DNA from: Sphingomonadales bacterium
Lineage (GTDB): Bacteria; Pseudomonadota; Alphaproteobacteria; Sphingomonadales; Sphingomonadaceae
Reading direction: 5' to 3'
DNA length: 64,000 nt
NCBI GenBank assembly: GCA_028871475.1
Contig: JAGWMZ010000006.1
Coordinates: 62,001-126,000, forward strand
Position numbers and translations under genes: made by a program. Positions within the stretch are counted from its first letter, which is position 1; every line of letters begins with the position of its first letter. The notes under the pieces were generated by a model. That model made no database searches. It worked only from the letters and a program-made list of their open reading frames with translations, and was not told where the DNA came from. Below, in pieces: positions 46,030 through 53,724 of the stretch.

Positions 46030-47148
46030 ATGCATAAACTCATTATCGCCGCCGCCCTGGCGACGGTCTCCATGGCGGCGGTCGCTCACGCGGACGACCA
46101 GGCGCCCAACCAGGGACCCTATATCACCGTTGAAGGCGGTGGCGTGAAGAACGAACGCGCCGACGTCTACAATCCGAGCGGCTGGAGCCGCACCGATCGC
46201 TTCAAGACCGGCTGGGAAGCGGGCGGCGCCATCGGTTATGACTTCGGCAAGTTCCGCCTTGAGGCCGAAGGCTTCCATCATGAAAGCTGGATGGGCAATT
46301 CGGCCCGCGCCAACAATGGTGGCATCTACAGCCGCGACAACAACACGCTCTCGGGCAGCACCAACACCACGGCCTTCATGGGCAACGCGCTGTTTGGTCT
46401 GGGCCACTGGGGCGGCATCAAAGCCTATGCCGGTGGCGGCGTGGGCTGGTCCAGCATTGTGCTGCACGAGAATGTGACCGGCTTTCCCGCCGTCAACAAC
46501 CGTGACAATGGCTATGCCTGGCAGTTGATCGCCGGCGTCACCATGCCCATCACCCACAACATCGATCTTGGCGTGAAGTACCGCTACTTCCGCCCCGACG
46601 GCACGGATCTGTTCCGCGATTCCAACCAGGACCTGCAGCAGGTCTCGCTGCGCAGCCATTCGGTTCTGGCCACGCTGACCTACAACTTCGGCCACAAACC
46701 CGAAGCTGCTCCGCCGCCTCCCCCGCCGCCCCCGCCGCCGCCTCCCCCGCCGCCGCCGCCTCCCCCACCGCCTCCGCCGCCTCCCCCGGCTCCGGTGTGC
46801 AACAAGGGCCCCTACATCGTGTTCTTCGACTGGAACAAGGCCGACATCACCCCCGATGCCGCCGCGATCCTCGACAGCGCGATCCAAGCCTACAACAACT
46901 GCGGCAGCGTTCCGATCATGCTGGCGGGCTACACCGACAGCTCGGGCAGCGCAAAGTACAACCTGGGTCTTTCGGCCCGCCGCAACGCCTCGGTGCAGGC
47001 TTACCTCACCGGTCATGGCATCGCCGGCACCAGCATCACGACCCATGCCTATGGCGAGGCGAACCAGCGCGTTCCCACCGCCGATGGTGTGCGCGAGCTG
47101 CAGAACCGCCGCGTGGAAATCACTTACGGGCCGGGTTCGGGCAACTGA
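46030..47148 (+). CDS. OmpA-family outer membrane protein with long polyproline hinge
   Basis: The 372-residue protein starts with a signal peptide (MHKLIIAAALATVSMAAVAHA), then an eight-strand beta-barrel (residues ~28-225, GPYITVEGGGVKNERAD ... YNFGHKPEA). A run of 26 consecutive prolines follows, then an OmpA-type peptidoglycan-binding domain (IVFFDWNKADITPDAAAILD, GYTDSSGSAKYNLGLSARRNASVQAYL, RRVEITYGPG). The domain anchors the outer membrane to the wall. The start has AAGGGAAGGA upstream. A strong terminator lies 27 bp downstream. The 26-proline linker is unusually long. Confidence 0.92.
   Translation: MHKLIIAAALATVSMAAVAHADDQAPNQGPYITVEGGGVKNERADVYNPSGWSRTDRFKTGWEAGGAIGYDFGKFRLEAEGFHHESWMGNSARANNGGIYSRDNNTLSGSTNTTAFMGNALFGLGHWGGIKAYAGGGVGWSSIVLHENVTGFPAVNNRDNGYAWQLIAGVTMPITHNIDLGVKYRYFRPDGTDLFRDSNQDLQQVSLRSHSVLATLTYNFGHKPEAAPPPPPPPPPPPPPPPPPPPPPPPPPPAPVCNKGPYIVFFDWNKADITPDAAAILDSAIQAYNNCGSVPIMLAGYTDSSGSAKYNLGLSARRNASVQAYLTGHGIAGTSITTHAYGEANQRVPTADGVRELQNRRVEITYGPGSGN
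46711..46788 (+). repeat. GC-rich proline-codon tract (26 CCN codons)
   Basis: This 78 bp in-frame tract is made of ccg/cct/ccc codons and encodes 26 uninterrupted prolines between the barrel and OmpA domains. Slipped-strand length variation is likely, and EF-P would be needed to translate it without stalling. Confidence 0.85.
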
Positions 47149-47175
47149 CCCCCACCCCACGGGTGACCTTCAGGG

Positions 47176-47203
47176 AAAGGGCCGGAGCAATCCGGCCCTT
47201 TTT
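47176..47203 (+). terminator. Intrinsic terminator of OmpA-family gene
   Basis: AAAGGGCCGGA (47176-47186) pairs with TCCGGCCCTTT across GCAA, followed by five T residues. It begins 27 bp after the stop codon. Confidence 0.9.
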
Positions 47204-47312
47204 CGCATTCGCGTATAAGCGCTTGTCCGGGCTTGCACTTGCCTGACTTCGCGAACAATGTGCGCGGCTGAGGAACCTGGCGACAAGGCTCCTTGCTTGC
47301 GAAAGGGCCACT

Positions 47313-48830
47313 TTGACCACCCCCCTGCCTCCCGATTTTCAGGATGCACGGCGCGATGCGCTGGTCGAGGCCTATGCCATCGACAATCAGGGCCTGCGCC
47401 AGCAGCTTGATTCGGTGGCGCGGCTGGCGGCCCGCCTGTGCCAGGCCCCCATCGCGCTGGTCAGCCTGCTGACGCGTGAACAGCAATATTTCATCGGACG
47501 ATCCGGGCTCGAGATCGAGCGGGCCGGCTGCGAGGGCAGTTTCTGCCGCCTGGCCATGGAGCATGATGACGGCCTGATCGTGCCTGACGCGCGCAAGGAT
47601 GCCCGCTTTGCGCAGAGCCCGATGGTCACCGGGGCGCCTCATATCCGTTTCTATGCCGGTTTCCCGCTGTTCGCGGGCGATGGCCTGGTGCTGGGCAGCC
47701 TCTGCGTCATCGACACCAGCCCGCGCGACAGGCTGGAGAGCGAAGAGATCGACAATCTGCGCATTCTGGCCGACGCCGCCATGGCATCACTGGAACGCGG
47801 GCGGGCCGCCCAGCAACTGGCCAGCGAACAGGCCCGCATGGTGCAGGAACTGGCGCTGCTCAACCGGCGGTTCGATGCACTGGCCGAGGCCTTGCCACAA
47901 CTCGTCTGGTCAACCCTGCCTGATGGCACGCCCGATTATTTCAGCGGGCAATGGTGCCGCTTTACCGGCGCGCCCGCCGCCGACAGCTATGGGGCGGGCT
48001 GGCTCGATTTCCTGCATCCCGAGGACACCGGCACCGCCAGCCTGGCGTGGAGCGAAGCGGTGAAAACCGCCGAACCCTATTCGGTCCATTATCGGCTCAA
48101 ACGCCATGACGGCGCCTATCGCTGGATGCTGGCGCGCGGCCAGCCGGTGCTGGATGAGGCCGGCACGGTCATCCGCTGGGTGGGCACCTGCACCGACATC
48201 GACGAGCAGGTGCGCAATGGCGAAACCATGGAGCTGATGTCTCAGGAATTGAGCCACCGGATCAAGAACCTGTTCACCATCGCGCAGGGGTTGATTTCCA
48301 TGGCCATGCGCCCTCACCCGGAACTGGCCGAGGTGAACAAGGCGCTGCAATCGCGTCTGGCCAGCCTTGGCCGGGCGCATGATCTGGTGCGCCCGCGCTT
48401 TGCCGGGGGCATTGTGCGGCGTTCGGAAACCTCGCTGCGCGAGATGATCGAGACGCTGATCCGCCCCTATCAGGACGAAGGCGGGCACAGGGTGGCGCTG
48501 AAAGGTCAGGATGTGGTGGTGCCCGAGGGCGCGGCGACGCCGCTTGCGCTCTTCATCCATGAGATGACGACCAATTCGGTCAAATACGGGGCCTTGGGCG
48601 TGGCCGAGGGGAACCTTGCGATCACGCTGTCGCTGACCGACACGCTGGAGATCGACTGGCATGAATCGGGCGGTCCTGCCATTGACGGGGAACCGTCATC
48701 CTCCTTTGGCCTGCGCCTTGCTGCGCTGAGCATCGAGCGCCAGCTGGGCGGCCAGTTGAGCATGAACTGGCAGGCATCCGGCCTGCACGCGATCGCTCAA
48801 GTCCCCTTGACCGCGGTTTCCATCGAGTAG
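47313..48830 (+). CDS. GAF-PAS HWE-family sensor histidine kinase
   Basis: The product is a 505-residue cytoplasmic kinase. The GAF domain (residues ~25-165) has FIGRSGLEIERAGCEGSFC. A PAS fold (~185-300) has LPQLVWSTLPDGTPDYFSGQW and GTVIRWVGTCTDID. The HWE kinase domain has H-box MSQELSHRIKNLFTIAQGLIS, ATP-binding ALFIHEMTTNSVKYGALG, the WE element IDWHESGGPAIDG and FGLRLAALSIERQLGG. The start is TTG at 47313 with AAAGGG upstream. HWE kinases often phosphorylate PhyR; phyR lies 1.1 kb away. Which signal it senses is unknown. Confidence 0.87.
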   Translation: MTTPLPPDFQDARRDALVEAYAIDNQGLRQQLDSVARLAARLCQAPIALVSLLTREQQYFIGRSGLEIERAGCEGSFCRLAMEHDDGLIVPDARKDARFAQSPMVTGAPHIRFYAGFPLFAGDGLVLGSLCVIDTSPRDRLESEEIDNLRILADAAMASLERGRAAQQLASEQARMVQELALLNRRFDALAEALPQLVWSTLPDGTPDYFSGQWCRFTGAPAADSYGAGWLDFLHPEDTGTASLAWSEAVKTAEPYSVHYRLKRHDGAYRWMLARGQPVLDEAGTVIRWVGTCTDIDEQVRNGETMELMSQELSHRIKNLFTIAQGLISMAMRPHPELAEVNKALQSRLASLGRAHDLVRPRFAGGIVRRSETSLREMIETLIRPYQDEGGHRVALKGQDVVVPEGAATPLALFIHEMTTNSVKYGALGVAEGNLAITLSLTDTLEIDWHESGGPAIDGEPSSSFGLRLAALSIERQLGGQLSMNWQASGLHAIAQVPLTAVSIE

Positions 48831-48888
48831 CACAGCAAAAGGACAGGCGGCGGGCAAAATCGCACGCCGCCCATCGCAAGGGACATCC

Positions 48889-49539
48889 TCACGCCGCCAA
48901 GCGGGCCATCACATGGGGTGGGGCAACCTTGGCCAGTTCGGCCATGAAGGCGTCAAGCACCTCACCCTTGAGCACGAAGCTGTGGCGCGCATCAGGCAGG
49001 TCGCCACTCTCGATCACCGCCGAAAGGGCCGCACGGGCACGAGCGATGCGGCTTTTCACCGTACCAAGTGCAACGCCGCAGATGTCAGCGATTTCCTCAT
49101 AGCTCACCCCGCCGATGGAGACGAGCACCAGCACTTCGCGTTGCGCGGCGGGCAGCGTGGCCAGGGCCCGCAGCACATCGGTTGCTTCCAGATGGCCTTC
49201 CTGCGCGCCGGGGGTGTAAAGGATGCGCTCGGCCTCGGTCTCATCATAATCGCCCACGAAACGTTCGCGGCGCACCTGACCGAAATAGTGGTGGCGCAAG
49301 ATGGTGTAGGTCCAGGCGCGGAAGCTGCTGCCCGCCACATAGCGGTCTCGCGCCGCCCAGGCCTTCATCAGCGTTTCCTGCGCCAGATCGTCGGCGCGAT
49401 CCCGATCACCGCACAACATGCGCGCAAAGGCGCGCAAATGGGGGATCGATGCCGTGAGCTCCTTGTGGAAATCCTCTTCCGACAAGGGGTCTCCCTGAAG
49501 CCTCGCCTTACCGCTTTCCTGCTCGGTCTGCTTCAACAT
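48889..49539 (-). CDS. ecfG: EcfG-type general stress sigma factor
   Basis: The 216-residue ECF sigma factor has region 2 (HLRAFARMLCGDRDRADDLAQETLMKAW ... SSFRAWTYTILRHHYF) and region 4 (LATLPAAQREVLVLVSIGGVSYEEIADICGVALGTVKSRIARARAAL), plus a short C-terminal tail. The N-terminus has the short region and no full anti-sigma binding extension. EcfG directs the alphaproteobacterial general stress regulon and is controlled by NepR/PhyR partner switching. The start at 49539 has GGGAGA upstream; the frame runs to 49725 in error. It is divergent from phyR, with a likely self-controlled promoter. Confidence 0.92.
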   Translation of the reverse strand: MLKQTEQESGKARLQGDPLSEEDFHKELTASIPHLRAFARMLCGDRDRADDLAQETLMKAWAARDRYVAGSSFRAWTYTILRHHYFGQVRRERFVGDYDETEAERILYTPGAQEGHLEATDVLRALATLPAAQREVLVLVSIGGVSYEEIADICGVALGTVKSRIARARAALSAVIESGDLPDARHSFVLKGEVLDAFMAELAKVAPPHVMARLAA

Positions 49540-49573
49540 GGAGTGTCTCCCGCTTTCTGTGTGACACAGGGTT

Positions 49574-49598
49574 AATGGCCCGGATTTGGTTAGGTTCC
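49574..49598 (-). promoter_or_regulatory. Candidate EcfG promoter of ecfG
   Basis: Minus strand: GGAAC (49598-49594), 16 bp, CATT (49577-49574), with the -10 38 nt before the ecfG ATG. It fits EcfG autoregulation. A perfect 14 bp palindrome GTCAAA-AA-TTTGAC lies at 49619-49632 further upstream in the same gap; its meaning is unknown. Confidence 0.5.
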
Positions 49599-49725
49599 AT
49601 GCGGCTCTTCGCGGCAGGGTCAAAAATTTGACGCGCTCAACTACGCAAAACCCCGGATTCTCGGGCTTTGAGAGCGGTTCGACCGATGATGAAAAATCTT
49701 GAAAAAAATTTTCGCGCCAGCCCAT

Positions 49726-49750
49726 GGAACCTTGGTCAGCGGCGAACGTA
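49726..49750 (+). promoter_or_regulatory. Candidate EcfG promoter of phyR
   Basis: Plus strand: GGAAC (49726-49730), 16 bp, CGTA (49747-49750), 164 nt upstream of the phyR ATG. The -10 has one mismatch to CGTT. The rest of the 371 bp ecfG-phyR gap shows an A-rich stretch at 49690-49710 but no gene. Confidence 0.45.
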
Positions 49751-49910
49751 AACTGAACGTAACAGCGCGCAAACTCGCGCCGGGGGATCTTGAGCCATAC
49801 GCCCCAGGGTCGTTTCGTCTTGATGATGGCGCTGCCCGGCAGGCCCTTGTCGGTCCATCCTCCCCTGGCTTGGATTCCTTCGCCCGCTGTCGTTTATCGA
49901 GGATCGATTG

Positions 49911-50732
49911 ATGCCGCTGACTTCGGATCGCCCCACTGCTCACGACAAGCTGTCCAAAGCCCAGGCCATGGCATCATCGCTGCCCTATCTGCGCCGCTAT
50001 GCCCGCGCCGTGACAGGGTCGCAATCGATGGGCGACAATCTGGTCCGCATGACATTGAGCGCGGCGCTGGAAGATGAAACCCTGCTGGAAAGCATCTCGG
50101 CTGATCGTGCGGGGCTCTATCGCGCCTTCACCATCGTCTGGGCTTCGGTCGACCCCGATGTGGGCCGCGAAGGCGTGGCCCCTGCGCCCGACACGATCTC
50201 GCAACTTGGCCGTGTTTCGACGCTGCGTCGTCAGGCCCTGCTGCTCAACCAGCTGGAGGATTTCAGCATCGCGGAGGCGGCGCATATTCTGGGCGTGACC
50301 GGTGAGGAAGCCGAGACGCTGGTCAAGGAAGCCTTTGCCGACATCGCCCGCGACAGCGTGGCCGATGTGCTGATCATCGAGGATGAGCCGCTGATCTCCA
50401 GCCATCTCACCGACATCGTCGAAAGCGCGGGGCATCGCATCGTGGCCACCGCCGCCACCGCCGCCCAGGCGCGCGAGGCCTATGCGCTGCACCGGCCCAG
50501 CCTGGTGCTCAGCGACATTCAGCTGGCCGACGGCAGTTCGGGCATTGATGCGGTGGAGGATATTTTGCGCATTGGCCCGGTGCCGGTGATCTTCATCACC
50601 GCCTTTCCCGAAAAGCTGCTGACCGGAGAGGGGCTGGAGCCCACCCTGCTCATCAGCAAACCCTTCCGTGAGGAAACCGTGCTGACCACCATCAGCCAGG
50701 CGCTGTTTTTCGGTTCCAATCTGAACGCATGA
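49911..50732 (+). CDS. phyR: PhyR general stress response regulator
   Basis: The 273-residue protein has the PhyR layout: an N-terminal sigma-like domain (residues ~15-135: SSLPYLRRYARAVTGSQSMGDNLVRMTLSAAL, LEDFSIAEAAHILGVTGEEAETLV) that mimics EcfG, and a C-terminal receiver (VLIIEDEPLISSHLTDIVESAG, phospho-acceptor Asp in LVLSDIQLADGSSG, Lys in LISKPF). Phosphorylated PhyR binds NepR and frees EcfG. The start at 49911 has GAGGAT upstream; TTG 49908 is also in frame. The small nepR-like gene follows on the same strand. Confidence 0.93.
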   Translation: MPLTSDRPTAHDKLSKAQAMASSLPYLRRYARAVTGSQSMGDNLVRMTLSAALEDETLLESISADRAGLYRAFTIVWASVDPDVGREGVAPAPDTISQLGRVSTLRRQALLLNQLEDFSIAEAAHILGVTGEEAETLVKEAFADIARDSVADVLIIEDEPLISSHLTDIVESAGHRIVATAATAAQAREAYALHRPSLVLSDIQLADGSSGIDAVEDILRIGPVPVIFITAFPEKLLTGEGLEPTLLISKPFREETVLTTISQALFFGSNLNA

Positions 50733-50896
50733 ATCGCGTCGCTGCGACTTGCCGGACACGTCCTGTCGATTTAACATGTCTGACGAAACATTCATCGGAA
50801 CATTCGCGATACGTTGTCATTACGAATTCAGGTCATGACGGCTCAACCAATCCGGGCCGCCATGCAATCCCTGACCCCTGCGACTGGAACCTGCCC

Positions 50897-51076
50897 GTGC
50901 CCAACAACCGCTCTCCTTTCTATGGCCAAAAGCCGCCCGAAAGCACCGAGAAGCTGCTTGAGCAGACGGGATGGGGCAAGGACATCCGCGATTTCTACAA
51001 TGCGGCGGTCAATGAGGGCGTACCCAGCGATTTTGAGGATCTGATGGCTAGGATCGCCAAAAAGATCAAGAAATGA
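50897..51076 (+). CDS. nepR: NepR-family anti-sigma factor
   Basis: This small protein matches the NepR core pattern GxxLRxxYxxVxExVPxxfxdLL: here WGKDIRDFYNAAVNEGVPSDFEDLMARIAKKI (residues ~26-57). The N-terminus (VPNNRSPFYGQKPPESTEK) is disordered, as in NepR. NepR holds EcfG inactive until phospho-PhyR takes it away. The start is uncertain: GTG 50897 gives 59 residues, while the frame is open back to ATG 50729, overlapping phyR by four bases. It is unusual that nepR follows phyR rather than ecfG. Confidence 0.7.
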   Translation: MPNNRSPFYGQKPPESTEKLLEQTGWGKDIRDFYNAAVNEGVPSDFEDLMARIAKKIKK

Positions 51077-51165
51077 CGCCCCGCGGCAGCTGATCGTGAC
51101 CCGGTGTCCGCCGGACCTTTTCATGCAAGCGGTTCCCCCTCACGAACCCTTTTCAGACGGCTTTG

Positions 51166-51197
51166 AAGACCGGTAGCGCCCCAGCGCCGCCGGTCTT
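51166..51197 (+). terminator. Candidate terminator of the phyR-nepR unit
   Basis: AAGACCGG (51166-51173) pairs with CCGGTCTT (51190-51197) across a 16 nt loop and is followed by TTGC. It lies about 90 bp after the nepR stop and before the EcfG-type promoter of the next operon. The 278 bp gap otherwise holds no gene. Confidence 0.5.
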
Positions 51198-51293
51198 TGC
51201 GCACGCCGCCAGGCGCTGTTCAACAGGTCGTTCGAAATGCGCCACGTCCTGCCGAAAAGGATGAGATAATTCCACGCAAAACAAGCGGATCAT

Positions 51294-51318
51294 GGAACCC
51301 GGCCTGTCATCGCCCATT
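51294..51318 (+). promoter_or_regulatory. Candidate EcfG promoter of the GT4/GH130 operon
   Basis: Plus strand: GGAAC (51294-51298), 16 bp, CATT (51315-51318), with the -10 40 nt before ATG 51355. Spacing and distance match the ferritin-like and ecfG sites. Confidence 0.5.
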
Positions 51319-51354
51319 GACCTTCTGTCACCTCCAGCAAAGGGAAGTTAGACC

Positions 51355-53724
51355 ATGAACGAGCCCTTCCCTGCCCCCGCCACATCCCGGCGCCACACAG
51401 ACCCCGGCCCCGCCACGGGCGATGTGCTCGAATTTTTCGCGCAGGGCGGCAAGGGCGGACAGCGCATCCGTGTTGCGCTGGTGGGCACCTATGCTCCGCG
51501 CAAATGCGGCATCGCCACCTTCACCACCGATGTGCGCGAAAAGCTGGCCACCTATTACCCCTCGATCGATGTGGAGGTTTACGCGCTCGATCAGGCCGGA
51601 TCGGGTCTCGATTATGACCCCGCCATCACCATCATCCGCGCCGAGGAGCCGGGCGACTATGCCCGCGCCGCCCGCCTGATCAATGAGAGCGGCGCCGATG
51701 TGGTCTGGGTACAGCATGAATTCGGCATTTTCGGCGGGCGTGATGGCGCGCTGATCCGCGAATTGGTCGATGGCGTGGCCGCCCCGGTGCTTGCCACCTT
51801 CCACACCGTGCTCACCTGTCCCTCGCCATCGCAGCGCGCGGTGATGGAGCATTTGCTGACCCGTTGCCGGCGCATCATGGTCATGTCGCAGCATGGGCGT
51901 GACCTGCTGGTCGACACGTACAAGGCGCGGCGCGATGTCATCGAGATCATCGAGCATGGCGCCCCCGACCGCCCCTTTGGCGGCGAGGAAGCCGCGAGGG
52001 AGCGCATGGGGCTGAACGGCAGGAAAGTGCTGACCACCTTTGGCCTGCTGGGCCCCGGCAAGGGGCTGGAACAGGTTATCGAGGCAATGCCCGCCATCCT
52101 CGCGCGCCATCCTGATGCGGTGTACCGCATCGTGGGCGCCACCCATCCGGTGCTGGTGGCGCGCGATGGGGAAAACTATCGCGAAGGGCTGATGGCCCGG
52201 GCCGAGGCGCTTGGCGTGGCCGGGCACATCCTGTGGGACAATCGCTTCCTCGATACCGATGAGCTCCTCGACCAGCTCGAGGCCTGCGACATCTACGTCA
52301 CCCCCTATCACAATCTGGGCCAGTCCACCTCGGGCACGCTCAGCTATGCCGTGGCCATGGGCAAGGCGCTGGTCTCCACCCCCTATATCCACGCCCGCGA
52401 ATTGCTGGCCGATGGCGTGGGCTGCCTGATCGCGGACAATGCGCCCGCGACCATCGCCAAAGCGGTCAATGACCTGCTCGATGACCCCAAAGCGCTGATG
52501 AATGCCAAGCTGAAAGCCTATCAGCGCGGACGCAAGACGATCTGGCCGCTGTTTGCCAAGGCGAGTGCCGGGCTGATCCGCGCCACCATGGCGCCCTCGG
52601 CCCGCGCGGTCTCGCCACAGGTGGTGCCGGGCATGTCGGCGGTGTTCAGCATGAGCGATGCCACCGGCATGTTGCAGCATTCGATCGGCATCGTGCCCGA
52701 CCGCCGTCATGGCTATTGCCTTGACGACAATGCCCGCGCGCTGATGCTGATGAATGTCGCCACCTCGCTGAGCGAAAGCGACCGGATGCGGTGGAGCATC
52801 ATCTATGCCTCCTTCATCCAGCATGCCTGGAATCCCGACAAGGGCCGTTTCCGTAACTTCATGCGCTTTGACCGCACATGGTGCGAGGATGAAGGATCGG
52901 AGGATTCGAACGGTCGCGCGCTCTGGGCGCTGGGCCATACGGTCGAACATCACCCCGCCGCCGATATCCGCCAATGGGCGCGAAGCCTGTTCGACGATGT
53001 GCTCGATGGTATCGAGCCGTTGCGCAGCCCCCGCGCGCTGGCCTTTGCATCGCTGGGCGGGCTGGCCTTGCTGCGCACCGGGGTGCGCCATGACAAGGCC
53101 CATGCGCTGGTGCAGGAAAGCTGCGCCATGCTGGCTCATCTCGTCGATGTCTCGCGCCGGCCCGACTGGGCATGGTTCGAAGCCGTGCTGGGTTATGACA
53201 ATCCGCGCCTGTGCCAGGTGCTGATCGAGGGTGGCCATGCGCTGGGCCACAAACGCTGGCTGGACATCGGGCTGGAAACGCTGGCGTGGATCAACGCCTG
53301 CCAGACCGGCGTGCAGGGCCATTTTCGCCCCATCGGTTCGGAAAGCTTCGGCAAATCGGGCGAATGGAAGCCCTTCGACCAGCAGCCACTCGAAGCGCAA
53401 GCCGCGATCGAGGCCGCGCACAGCGCCTTTGTCGCCACCGGCGACAAGGTCTGGGTGGAACAGGCGGCACAGGTCTATCAATGGTTTTTTGGCGCCAATG
53501 ACCGTGGTATAGCCTTGGCCGACATTGCTTCCGGTCGCTGTCGCGATGGCGTCACCCCATTGGGCCGCAACGAAAATTCGGGCGCTGAATCGATCCTGGC
53601 CTTTCAGCTCAGCCATTACAGCCTGTCGCAACTGCTGCGCAAACTTCAGCCTCAGCAGATCAAGGGGATCCAAATTGGACACACAGTTGAATGTCCTGGC
53701 GCGCAATCCGCTTCGTATTCTTGA
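51355..53724 (+). CDS. GT4 glycosyltransferase fused to a six-hairpin glycosidase-like domain
   Basis: The 789-residue two-domain protein has an N-terminal GT4 glycosyltransferase (residues ~35-400): RVALVGTYAPRKCGIATFTTDV, WVQHEFGIFGGRDG, GLLGPGKGLEQVIEAMP and STSGTLSYAVAMGKALVSTPYIHARELL. The C-terminal half (residues ~425-770) is helical and resembles six-hairpin glycosidases (GYCLDDNARALMLMN, FRNFMRFDRTWCEDEGSEDSNGRALWALG). It overlaps the GH130 gene by 50 bp and probably works with it on a mannose-type glycan. The exact linkage is unknown. An EcfG-type promoter precedes it, suggesting stress-induced glycan synthesis or turnover. Confidence 0.82.
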   Translation: MNEPFPAPATSRRHTDPGPATGDVLEFFAQGGKGGQRIRVALVGTYAPRKCGIATFTTDVREKLATYYPSIDVEVYALDQAGSGLDYDPAITIIRAEEPGDYARAARLINESGADVVWVQHEFGIFGGRDGALIRELVDGVAAPVLATFHTVLTCPSPSQRAVMEHLLTRCRRIMVMSQHGRDLLVDTYKARRDVIEIIEHGAPDRPFGGEEAARERMGLNGRKVLTTFGLLGPGKGLEQVIEAMPAILARHPDAVYRIVGATHPVLVARDGENYREGLMARAEALGVAGHILWDNRFLDTDELLDQLEACDIYVTPYHNLGQSTSGTLSYAVAMGKALVSTPYIHARELLADGVGCLIADNAPATIAKAVNDLLDDPKALMNAKLKAYQRGRKTIWPLFAKASAGLIRATMAPSARAVSPQVVPGMSAVFSMSDATGMLQHSIGIVPDRRHGYCLDDNARALMLMNVATSLSESDRMRWSIIYASFIQHAWNPDKGRFRNFMRFDRTWCEDEGSEDSNGRALWALGHTVEHHPAADIRQWARSLFDDVLDGIEPLRSPRALAFASLGGLALLRTGVRHDKAHALVQESCAMLAHLVDVSRRPDWAWFEAVLGYDNPRLCQVLIEGGHALGHKRWLDIGLETLAWINACQTGVQGHFRPIGSESFGKSGEWKPFDQQPLEAQAAIEAAHSAFVATGDKVWVEQAAQVYQWFFGANDRGIALADIASGRCRDGVTPLGRNENSGAESILAFQLSHYSLSQLLRKLQPQQIKGIQIGHTVECPGAQSASYS

